Source of the DNA: a bacterium
GTDB taxonomy: Bacteria > Patescibacteriota > Microgenomatia > Levybacterales > UBA12049
NCBI GenBank assembly: GCA_021784535.1
Contig: JAJYHW010000086.1
Location: 1 to 22,007 of the forward strand
Length of the DNA: 22,007 nucleotides
Direction of reading: 5' to 3'
Positions 14,038 through 20,581 of the stretch are shown here, piece after piece. A program made the position numbers and the translations under genes. The number at the start of each line of letters is the position of its first letter. Within the stretch, counting starts at the first letter, position 1. The notes under the pieces are model-generated. The model did no database searches and was not told the origin of the DNA. It saw only the letters and a program-made list of their open reading frames with translations.

Positions 14038-15951
14038 TTAACTGGTGGCAGTTGGCGGAGTGCCTGATGCAGTCGACTGTGCTGGCGACTGAGCGGTTTC
14101 TGTTTGGGCATTTTTTTCTAACTCCTGTTGTTTTTTTAGAAGCTCCATCGGATTTGAGGTGATCAGCTCATGTTCAAAAGGAGCGGCAAAGACTTTCATG
14201 GCGACATGGTTTTGTCCGGCAAAGAACAACCCCTCTCCGACGTCAGCAGAGAGCAGTAGAGCCTTCTCTCCCTCAGAGAGATAGAATGTGTCAGTAATCA
14301 TATCCACCTCAGCTGTCCCTTGCTTGAGAAGGATCTGGATAGAAGAATTGGTGAGAACCGCTTTACCGTATTCATTTTTGAGAAAATCTTCGACATCTTG
14401 TGTCGCAGTTGTCATGCCAAGAAAATATTTACGGGCTCGTTTGGCGATTGAATACACAAATGACGCTGAATCCTGATATTTCATCATATACCATCCTTCA
14501 TCAAGAATAAGAATCCGTTTTTTCAGCGTTTTTTTAACCCTCGTCCACACAAAATCAAGAATAATATGCATGGCGACAGGGCGAAGCGCCTCTTCAAGAT
14601 TTTTAATAGAAAATATTGTCAGCGGATTATTGATTTCAAAATTTGATTGCTGGTTGAAGATGCCGGAGGCGCTTCCTTTGATAAATTTTTCAAGAGTATA
14701 TGCGAGCTCTCTTGCCGGCTGACTTTCCATCCCAAGCAATATTTTATATAAATCTTCCATAAGAGGAGGTTGTTTTTTTTGTGTGGCCGGATCTGTCGTA
14801 ATACCTTTTGAGCGATAGGTTTCTATCAGTGCGCGGTCAAGGATAGCATCATGTTCTGCATCCAGCTCTCCTGTGATAATTGTAAGCAGTCCATGAAGGG
14901 AAAGAATTTTGAGTCCAAGCTCGTTTTCTCCCTCCTCGTACACATCAGAAAGGTCAAACGGATTGATTTTGATCGCTGAATTTGAAGAAAATTCAACTAC
15001 TTCCCCGCCAAGCGCCGGGGTCATGACTTCGTATTCTCCTTCGGGATCAATAACGATTACTTCAGCGCCGAGCATGAACTGACGCATGATTTCAAGCTTA
15101 ATTGTATATGATTTTCCCGCGCCGGATTTTCCCAGAACGACCTCGTTCGCGTTTTCAAGAGAGAAGCGGTCAAAAATGATAAGAGAACCATTTTGCTGGT
15201 TTACTCCGTACATAACACCTTTATTTTGTGTCAGCACGGCGGACGTAAAAGGAAAAGTTGATGCCAGAGAAGTTGTATCCATATTGCGGGTAATATAAAG
15301 GCGGTCCTGTCCCATGGGGAGAGAAGATTTATACCCTTCTTCCATTTGAAGCGTTGCTGGTTTTCCTGTAAGGAGCAGTGAGCCGAGTTCTGTCTGCAGA
15401 TTTTTGACTGTATCCTGCAGCCTTATTATGTCTGAGTCAGAAACAGTAATATAAAATCCGAACTGAAAGAATCTCTCAATACCCTTGGCGAGCTCTTCCT
15501 GAAGTCCGAGCGCGTCTTCCAGCGCTGCTTCAACAGTCGGATCTGCGACTTTTCCCTGTTCAGCGTCAGAAGCAAGCGTTGCCTCCATTTCTCCAATTTT
15601 CCGTTTCAAATCAGACAGCACATCTGTTGAAGAAGTTGGATAGCAAAACATACTAATATCAAGCGTATGGTCATAATCGATAATAGATTCAAGCCATCCT
15701 GGGGAAACATAGCGGGGATAGCCCGCTATAAAAAGCGTTGTGTAGAAAGATTCGCCAACCCGAATATATCGAAAATCAACTTCAACCGATGATGGCGCAA
15801 TAAGATCAACAACTGAAGTTAACCCTTTCTCAAAGGTTTTTAGCGCTCCTGAGTGCTTATTTTCCGACGCTGCTTTTGCCTTAGCGCTTGCAGTCATCGT
15901 TTTTGCATTTGCAGCTTTCGCTGCAGGTTTTTTAAAAATTGACAAACTCAT
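14038..15951 (-). CDS. virB4: VirB4/TraC-family type IV secretion ATPase
   Basis: Hexameric motor ATPase on the cytosolic face of a type IV secretion or pilus system. The 637 residues start with an Ala/Lys-rich stretch, then the CagE/TrbE/VirB-type N-terminal domain (about 50-240). The RecA-like ATPase domain follows, with Walker A GKSGAGKS (274-281), VIVIDPEGEYEVM after it, and Walker B LILDE (481-485) in ILILDEGWYMM. Downstream is the VirB4-type GMTTATQDVEDFL...LTNSSIQILLKQ. The tail is low-complexity (Thr/Ala/Ser/Gln). The start overlaps the stop of the TraC-like gene by 4 nt (ATGA) and has the one strong Shine-Dalgarno I found in the window. No frameshift or lost catalytic residue. Confidence 0.95.
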   Translation of the reverse strand: MSLSIFKKPAAKAANAKTMTASAKAKAASENKHSGALKTFEKGLTSVVDLIAPSSVEVDFRYIRVGESFYTTLFIAGYPRYVSPGWLESIIDYDHTLDISMFCYPTSSTDVLSDLKRKIGEMEATLASDAEQGKVADPTVEAALEDALGLQEELAKGIERFFQFGFYITVSDSDIIRLQDTVKNLQTELGSLLLTGKPATLQMEEGYKSSLPMGQDRLYITRNMDTTSLASTFPFTSAVLTQNKGVMYGVNQQNGSLIIFDRFSLENANEVVLGKSGAGKSYTIKLEIMRQFMLGAEVIVIDPEGEYEVMTPALGGEVVEFSSNSAIKINPFDLSDVYEEGENELGLKILSLHGLLTIITGELDAEHDAILDRALIETYRSKGITTDPATQKKQPPLMEDLYKILLGMESQPARELAYTLEKFIKGSASGIFNQQSNFEINNPLTIFSIKNLEEALRPVAMHIILDFVWTRVKKTLKKRILILDEGWYMMKYQDSASFVYSIAKRARKYFLGMTTATQDVEDFLKNEYGKAVLTNSSIQILLKQGTAEVDMITDTFYLSEGEKALLLSADVGEGLFFAGQNHVAMKVFAAPFEHELITSNPMELLKKQQELEKNAQTETAQSPAQSTASGTPPTATS

Positions 15952-16613
15952 TGCTGTATCCCTCCTCTTATAATTGGCGCGTCTGCCCCCTGTTCCATTT
16001 GATCAATATCTACCTCTGTATCTTTATTGTATATTTCGTAGAACAGCTTGATAAGGTCTTCTTGTTCAAGAATACGGGCTGATGATGCAAATTTTTGCAA
16101 TTGGCCGAGTAGTGAATTTGCTTTACCTGTCAATATTTTTCTTGCGGTTTCAATAAAAAGGTCTTTTTGTGATTGCTTTTTCTGTTGTATTTGCGTTGCT
16201 CCTGTTGCGCCCATCTCTAAAGAGGAAAAGGGGATAATAATATAGAATGATTTATTTAAAACGACATTTACCGTTACCATTTCTTTGACAAAAGCTGCGT
16301 AATATTCAATATATGCTGCCAGTTGTTCGTTTTTTGTATTAGAAATAGCATCTTCAAGTTCATGGATATAAGAAGAAATATCCATGCGCCGGTTACGGAT
16401 AAGAATTTGAATAGGAAACGAAAGCGAATTAAGCATCCCGGCATACGCGTAAATACGGGAATCTTGTTCTACTTTGGAAAGCAGCGCGAAGTTGCTCGCG
16501 GTAATCTCAATAATCATACACGCGTTCCCTCCTTCAAGAACAACAATGTTGTCGGCAAAGTCGACGATTTCAGTAAATTTTTGCGTTGTTGCGTGTATTT
16601 TTTGGGCAGCCAT
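15948..16613 (-). CDS. TraC-like protein (VirB4 N-terminal-domain-like), T4SS component
   Basis: A 221-residue protein without signal peptide or membrane segment. It resembles the small TraC-like proteins encoded just upstream of virB4 in Gram-positive-type conjugation loci. The pattern is FTEIVDFADNIVVLEGGNACMIIEITASNF, SFPIQILIRNRRMDISSYI, and YYAAFVKEMV...KSFYIIIPFSS. These are alternating strands and helices like the N-terminal domain of VirB4 but with no Walker motifs. It probably acts at the membrane base with PrgI and VirB4. It starts 3 nt after the PrgI stop codon and overlaps virB4 by 4 nt, so the three are one transcription unit. The family assignment is by pattern and position. Confidence 0.8.
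   Translation of the reverse strand: MAAQKIHATTQKFTEIVDFADNIVVLEGGNACMIIEITASNFALLSKVEQDSRIYAYAGMLNSLSFPIQILIRNRRMDISSYIHELEDAISNTKNEQLAAYIEYYAAFVKEMVTVNVVLNKSFYIIIPFSSLEMGATGATQIQQKKQSQKDLFIETARKILTGKANSLLGQLQKFASSARILEQEDLIKLFYEIYNKDTEVDIDQMEQGADAPIIRGGIQQ
15961..15966 (-). promoter_or_regulatory. Strong Shine-Dalgarno (AGGAGG) of virB4
   Basis: AGGAGG ends 9 nt before the virB4 ATG, within the last codons of the TraC-like gene. Most other starts here have no such motif. Confidence 0.8.
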
Positions 16614-16616
16614 AGA

Positions 16617-17720
16617 TTAATTTGCGAATAACTGTCTGCGTAACTCTTCTCGGGCGTCATGCGAGATAACTTCTATTGGAAGAAGCACCTTATTTTCTGC
16701 GATTATTTGAATTACATCAAAACGGTGCTGTTGTTTGGGGTCCTCTAATTCAATTGTGTATGTTCCCGGACTAAGTGGAGTAGCAGACGCAAATTGCCCC
16801 AGTTGATTGGTTTTGAACGCACGGACAGGATTGCCATCCTTATCTTTCACTTCAACGAGGATATTTGACAAAATGTTTCCTCGCGGATCTTTTACGATGC
16901 CTACAACGACATTTGGCGAATCAGAAACGTGCGGTAATCCTGCTTTTTTACTCACTCCTTGTGGGATCGTGCGTACATGCGTAGGGTCTTGTAGCGGTTG
17001 AAGCGGTTTGCTTTGCGGAGTATGCGGATGTGCTTCAGGAGTCTTTGCTACAGGAGTACTTATTTGCTGCTGTGCGACTTGAGAATATTCCTTAGGACGG
17101 GTCGTGCTCACCGGCGTATGCTGGATAGCAGTCAGTTGTATCTGAGGAGATGGTGGTGACGATTTTATAACCGGCATTGCTATTGTGACAGGTTGGGCTT
17201 GATCGGGTATCGTTAATGCTGTGAGAAAAGCTGCTTCTTTTTTATCGATAGCGTTTTCCATACGGCCGCGTGATGAAAGTAAAAGCGTGCGAAGTTTTTC
17301 TTCTTTCTGACCAAGCTGGCTTGCTGGGACAGTCGGGTGAGCCTGTGTTTGCATTTTTTGTTGTGTCTGTTGTTGCGTGGGAGCTTTGGCGATAGAAATA
17401 TGTTCAAAGCTCAATTGCCTGCCCTCTCTATGATAGATATACTGGTTGGGTGAAAACAGTGCTTTTACAAAATTTGTGGCCATGACATCAATTGGCCTGC
17501 CGTCAACGGGTATAAAAGCGACAATGACACCGCTGGTGCCAAACAGTGGAACAAAGAGAAGTTTCGTCAAGATACCAAAAGCGGAGCCAAGAGGAAGATA
17601 ATAAAGAATAACCGCCAAAATAACGCCGCTGGCAACATAACCGAATTGTTTTACGGTCATGGATCCGATCAGTTTAAATTGAAAGCCTGTTACGTCTTGT
17701 GGAATAGGATGCTGTTCCAT
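16617..17720 (-). CDS. PrgI-family membrane protein fused to a carboxypeptidase-regulatory-like domain
   Basis: An inner-membrane T4SS component of 367 residues. Residues 1-100 are PrgI-like: HPIPQDVTGFQFKLIGSMTVKQF, two membrane segments (about 26-43 and 48-70), then PVDGRPIDV and the short tail FSPNQYIYHREG. About 170 residues of Pro/Gln/Thr-rich linker follow. A C-terminal beta-sandwich (about 270-350) has VVVGIVKDPRGNILSNILVEVKD...TNQLGQFASATPLSPGTYTIELE, the pattern of carboxypeptidase-regulatory-like (CarboxypepD_reg / SpaA-like) domains. Ordinary PrgI proteins stop after about 110-130 residues. First gene of the PrgI-TraC-like-virB4 unit. The C-terminal side is probably cytosolic if both segments cross the membrane. 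Confidence 0.85.
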   Translation of the reverse strand: MEQHPIPQDVTGFQFKLIGSMTVKQFGYVASGVILAVILYYLPLGSAFGILTKLLFVPLFGTSGVIVAFIPVDGRPIDVMATNFVKALFSPNQYIYHREGRQLSFEHISIAKAPTQQQTQQKMQTQAHPTVPASQLGQKEEKLRTLLLSSRGRMENAIDKKEAAFLTALTIPDQAQPVTIAMPVIKSSPPSPQIQLTAIQHTPVSTTRPKEYSQVAQQQISTPVAKTPEAHPHTPQSKPLQPLQDPTHVRTIPQGVSKKAGLPHVSDSPNVVVGIVKDPRGNILSNILVEVKDKDGNPVRAFKTNQLGQFASATPLSPGTYTIELEDPKQQHRFDVIQIIAENKVLLPIEVISHDAREELRRQLFAN

Positions 17721-17746
17721 AGATACTACTGTGAACTATTGCTAAA

Positions 17747-17775
17747 AGTGTATAACGTGAAAAATTTGATTGCAA
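17747..17775 (-). promoter_or_regulatory. Candidate promoter of the PrgI-virB4 operon
   Basis: TTGCAA (17775-17770), 17-bp spacer, TACACT (17752-17747) within GTTATACACT. The ATG at 17720 is 26 nt further on, so this transcript would have a short leader, without an obvious Shine-Dalgarno. Confidence 0.35.
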
Positions 17776-17834
17776 CCCCAACAAAGTATGTCAAAAGTAG
17801 TAAGAAATTGAGTTTTTTGTGAAAAGAAGATATT

Positions 17835-18221
17835 TTATTTACAGCTCGTAAAACTTAATGTCTCAATACAGGTCGCGCCGGTAAGATAGGCAATCAGATA
17901 AATAATGGCAAAAGAACTCAGAACGAGAATAAGGCCAATGATCGCATATGTCATGATTTGTCTTGCTGCCTGGGCTTGCTTGGGGTCGCCTCCTGACGTC
18001 ACAAACCGGATACCTGAATAGATAATCAGGATGATAGCAACTGATCCGACAAACAGCAATGCGGCCTTAATAATATTGGAAAAAACAATCGGGATGCACT
18101 GGAGGGTTGCGACATTATTCACAACGCATCCGCCCCATGTCTGTGCGTGGACGGGCATAGGGACTGCAAAAAAGAAAAGAAAGCTGAAAAAAGCAGAAAT
18201 AAGAAAAAATTTGCTTAACAT
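17835..18221 (-). CDS. VirB2/TrbC-like pilin, paralogue 1
   Basis: A 128-residue secreted pilin-like protein. The signal peptide is about 1-26 (KFFLISAFFSFLFFFAVPMPVHA). A short polar loop containing two cysteines is followed by a hydrophobic hairpin: LLFVGSVAIILIIYSGIRFVTSGGD, then QARQIMTYAIIGLILVLSSFAIIYLIAY. The GIRFVTSGGD turn is the hallmark of these CPR-type T4SS pilins. The C-terminus has two more cysteines (CIETLSFTSCK), so disulfides are possible. Own promoter (TTGCTT-18-TACGCT) ending 6 nt before the ATG. Predicted to form the extracellular pilus or conduit with the two paralogues upstream. Confidence 0.88.
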   Translation of the reverse strand: MLSKFFLISAFFSFLFFFAVPMPVHAQTWGGCVVNNVATLQCIPIVFSNIIKAALLFVGSVAIILIIYSGIRFVTSGGDPKQAQAARQIMTYAIIGLILVLSSFAIIYLIAYLTGATCIETLSFTSCK

Positions 18222-18227
18222 AGTTTT

Positions 18228-18257
18228 AGCGTAGCAAACATTTCAGAATAAAAGCAA
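18228..18257 (-). promoter_or_regulatory. Promoter of pilin 1 (CTTGCTTTT / TACGCTAAAACT type)
   Basis: TTGCTT (18257-18252), 18-bp spacer, TACGCT (18233-18228), then AAAACT and the ATG at 18221. Almost the same elements stand before pilin 3. Confidence 0.6.
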
Positions 18258-18276
18258 GACGGCAAAAAATGAAGTT

Positions 18277-18681
18277 TTAAGCACCGGGAATTGTTGGAAG
18301 CTTCAAGTTGATAAGACTCAATCCGAAAAAGCTCATTGCAAGCGAAAGAATGAAGAAGGCAAGAAACGCAATGACCAGTCCGATAATAGCTGCGATAATT
18401 GTCCCGCGGGCACTTTCAACTTTTGCCTTATCTCCGCCTGAGGTGATCCACCGGATGCCTCCCCAGATAAGAAAAAAGAGGGCAATTAGCGCTGCTGCTA
18501 CGAGTAAAAATGCAACTGCTGCGCCTACCAAAGGTCCGATACTGTTTGCGTTCAAGTTGCAAAGTTGTGCAAATTGTCCGATGCCATTTCCGCATGGATT
18601 AACACTGGTTTGTGCAAAAGCAGAAGACGCGAAGGCAAAATAGGCTGTTGTCGTGAAAAATAGTGCCAGTAACTTTTTCAT
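18277..18681 (-). CDS. VirB2/TrbC-like pilin, paralogue 2
   Basis: A 134-residue pilin-like protein with a clear signal peptide (MKKLLALFFTTTAYFAFASS, cleavage near AFAQ). A short loop with two cysteines precedes a long hydrophobic segment and the turn GIRWITSGGD. The second hydrophobic segment is GTIIAAIIGLVIAFLAFFIL, ending GLSLINLKLPTIPGA. The frame is open to 18825. The ATG at 18681 is chosen for the signal peptide and because a near-consensus promoter (TTGACA-18-TATGAT) lies 9 nt before it. Its own promoter suggests that pilin dosage is set separately from the paralogues. Confidence 0.9.
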   Translation of the reverse strand: MKKLLALFFTTTAYFAFASSAFAQTSVNPCGNGIGQFAQLCNLNANSIGPLVGAAVAFLLVAAALIALFFLIWGGIRWITSGGDKAKVESARGTIIAAIIGLVIAFLAFFILSLAMSFFGLSLINLKLPTIPGA

Positions 18682-18690
18682 GTCTAGTAC

Positions 18691-18720
18691 ATCATAGACT
18701 AATCTTTTTTCATTTGTCAA
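18691..18720 (-). promoter_or_regulatory. Promoter of pilin 2 (near-consensus sigma-70)
   Basis: TTGACA (18720-18715), 18-bp spacer, TATGAT (18696-18691), then 9 nt to the ATG. The best match to consensus among the pilin promoters. Confidence 0.65.
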
Positions 18721-18739
18721 TAGTACAACTTTACAGTTG

Positions 18740-19054
18740 CTATAGTAATTTAACGTTAAAGAAAAATCCGACAATGCCAACGATAAAAAAGGATAACAAA
18801 GCAACGATGAGTCCGATAATTGCATATGTTATTCTGCTGCGGGCCGAGGAAACTTTTTGCTTATCTCCACCTGAGGTAATCCATCCGATGCCGCCAAGAA
18901 TAAGAAAAATAAGCGAGAGGATGACGGTAAGGATGAGCATAATTGTTATCGCGTTTGCTATGACTTTTGTGACAGTAGTAAGACCGCCCTGAGGCAGATC
19001 AGCTGGGGCTTGAATGGTTTGGCCGCCGGGAAGTGTCAACGCAAGATAGTGCAT
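18740..19054 (-). CDS. VirB2/TrbC-like pilin, paralogue 3
   Basis: A 104-residue pilin-like protein: LALTLPGGQTIQAPADLPQGG, then a hydrophobic segment, GIGWITSGGDKQKVSSARS, and ITYAIIGLIVALLSFFIVGIVGFFF. The ATG at 19054 gives no signal peptide. It is supported by a promoter nearly identical to that of pilin 1 and ending 6 nt upstream. The frame continues upstream through a stretch that looks like a signal peptide (KIFFKHILIVLVYQAIF...ESTLYA), with a possible TTG start at 19159. That start would overlap the divergent gene and the promoter, so I rank it second. The first hydrophobic segment may act as an uncleaved signal. Confidence 0.82.
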   Translation of the reverse strand: MHYLALTLPGGQTIQAPADLPQGGLTTVTKVIANAITIMLILTVILSLIFLILGGIGWITSGGDKQKVSSARSRITYAIIGLIVALLSFFIVGIVGFFFNVKLL

Positions 19055-19060
19055 AGTCTT

Positions 19061-19089
19061 AGCGTACAAAGTTGATTCGGGAAAAGCAA
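19061..19089 (-). promoter_or_regulatory. Promoter of pilin 3 (CTTGCTTTT / TACGCTAAGACT type)
   Basis: TTGCTT (19089-19084), 17-bp spacer, TACGCT (19066-19061), then AAGACT and the ATG at 19054. It is back-to-back with the promoter of the winged-helix gene, 8 bp between the two -35 elements. Confidence 0.6.
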
Positions 19090-19097
19090 GCGGAAGA

Positions 19098-19126
19098 TTG
19101 AAGATTGCCTGGTAAACAAGTACAAT
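19098..19126 (+). promoter_or_regulatory. Promoter of the winged-helix P-loop protein
   Basis: TTGAAG (19098-19103), 17-bp spacer, TACAAT (19121-19126), then 6 nt to the ATG at 19133. Confidence 0.5.
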
Positions 19127-19132
19127 GAGTAT

Positions 19133-20461
19133 ATGCTTGAAGAATATTTTGCAGCCCAATTTCCGAAAGATGCGCGGAAGGAAGAAATTTCCGGCATCGT
19201 TTCTTATATCCAGCATGGCAATTCCTGCCAACTGGTCGGGATACCGGGGATAAACCGCTCGACGGTTCTGGAGCTTCTTGTTTATAATAAGAAGCTCAGG
19301 CAAAAACATCTTGGTGCGTTTCAGGATGCAAGCCATTTTGTGCTTGTTGATTTTTCCGAGATCCGTAATAGGTCACTTTCTGACGTGATGAAGTATCTGT
19401 TTCTCAATCTCACTGAGTCTTTGCGCGAGCGCGGCATGAAAGAGGAGAATCAGGCAGTTGGAAACATCTTCAGAGAGCATTTAAAATTCCATGATGAATT
19501 TTTGCTCTTTCAGGGATTTAAAGAAGCTGTTGATTATCTGACGCTTGAAAAAAAACTGGCAATTATTTTTCTGTTTGACCGTTTTGAAGAATATGTGCCG
19601 GCGGTGACGGCAGATTTTTTTGCCAATCTCAGAATCTTGCGTAATCGCGGAAAGTACCGGTTTTCTGTTGTTTTTTCTGTGAACCGTCCGCTTGATGACA
19701 TACTTGATCCTGTCTTGCTTGCAGATTATTATGAATTTGTTGCAGGCAAAATTGTCCGAACGAAGCTTTATGATAAGCCTTCCAGCGCGTTCTGGAGAAT
19801 GCATATAGAGAAAATAACTCATATGAGGTTGCCGGAGCAGCTCGTCAAGGAGATAATACAGCTTACCGGTGGTCATGGGAAGCTGACCAAGCTTGCGTTT
19901 GAAGCGGCACTCACGCAAAAAGAAGCGAGAGGTATTAGTAAAACATTTTTACTTACACAAAAAACCGTAAGAAAGTCTTTGGATGAAATTTGGCAATCGC
20001 TTTCTCCGGCAGAACAGGCGGATCTTCTTGAGGGAAAATTTGAAGACGAGACAATTGCTTCCTATCTGGAGCAGGCAGGGCTTATAAAAAATAAACAGAT
20101 TCAGATACCACTCTTTACGGCATATATTGCCTCAGAATATCAAGACACCGCTAGGTCTTTACAGAAAATTATCTATGACGAGCACACCAATGCCATTCGC
20201 AAGGGAACGGTAGCGCTTTCTGATCAGTTAACGTCTTCTGAGTATCGATTGCTCAAGTATGTTTTACAAAACGAAGGAAGAGTGATAGAGCGTGAGGAGT
20301 TGATTGCTGTCGTATGGGGAGATAATAAATCAACAGCGGGGATTACCGATCAAGCAGTTGATCAACTTATTTTTCGTGTGAGACGCAAAATTGAAGAAGA
20401 TGCCAATCGTCCTGTCCATCTGCAAACCGTAAAGGGCAGAGGATTTACTTTCACCTCTTAA
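19133..20461 (+). CDS. Degenerate P-loop ATPase-like protein with C-terminal OmpR-type winged helix
   Basis: A putative transcription regulator of 442 residues. The N-terminal part resembles an AAA/STAND NTPase: SCQLVGIPGINRSTVLELL (33-51) sits at the Walker A place, but the GK[ST] element reads N41-R42-S43. A Walker B-like strand is IIFLFDR with D149, and there is a sensor-like strand FSVVFSVNRP. A helical middle (ITHMRLPEQLVKEIIQLTGGHGKLTKLA) looks like an AAA lid. The last ~85 residues are an OmpR/PhoB-type DNA-binding domain: LTSSEYRLLKYVLQNEGRVI, ELIAVVWG, DQAVDQLIFRVRRKI, HLQTVKGRGFTF. No receiver domain. It is divergent from pilin 3 and therefore a candidate local regulator of the pilus locus. 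Paralogue of the partial gene at 1-535. Confidence 0.85.
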   Translation: MLEEYFAAQFPKDARKEEISGIVSYIQHGNSCQLVGIPGINRSTVLELLVYNKKLRQKHLGAFQDASHFVLVDFSEIRNRSLSDVMKYLFLNLTESLRERGMKEENQAVGNIFREHLKFHDEFLLFQGFKEAVDYLTLEKKLAIIFLFDRFEEYVPAVTADFFANLRILRNRGKYRFSVVFSVNRPLDDILDPVLLADYYEFVAGKIVRTKLYDKPSSAFWRMHIEKITHMRLPEQLVKEIIQLTGGHGKLTKLAFEAALTQKEARGISKTFLLTQKTVRKSLDEIWQSLSPAEQADLLEGKFEDETIASYLEQAGLIKNKQIQIPLFTAYIASEYQDTARSLQKIIYDEHTNAIRKGTVALSDQLTSSEYRLLKYVLQNEGRVIEREELIAVVWGDNKSTAGITDQAVDQLIFRVRRKIEEDANRPVHLQTVKGRGFTFTS

Positions 20462-20545
20462 TTTATCAGTAATTTATAATCATTTTGTCAGCGCGATATA
20501 AAGTGTTGTTCTTCATACAGGTGTACACTGGCGAATAATGATCGA

Positions 20546-20575
20546 TTGACTGGCTTTTCGCAAAGCCGATATAAT
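20546..20575 (+). promoter_or_regulatory. Promoter of the large unknown gene, with inverted repeat in the spacer
   Basis: TTGACT (20546-20551), 18-bp spacer, perfect TATAAT (20570-20575), then 6 nt to the ATG. The spacer is almost filled by the inverted repeat GGCTTT-TCGC-AAAGCC (20552-20567), an operator candidate. Confidence 0.7.
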
Positions 20576-20581
20576 GAAATT

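Noticed and set aside
15948..16613. virB4 broken into two pieces by a frameshift
   Set aside because: The downstream protein already has a full N-terminal domain plus ATPase domain. The upstream protein has its own start and complete pattern and matches the separate TraC-like gene of related loci.
18682..18825. Upstream in-frame extension of pilin 2
   Set aside because: It covers the near-consensus promoter and would displace a typical signal peptide.
10852..19054. Integrated conjugative element or prophage
   Set aside because: No integrase, relaxase, transposase, direct-repeat ends or tRNA target seen in the window.
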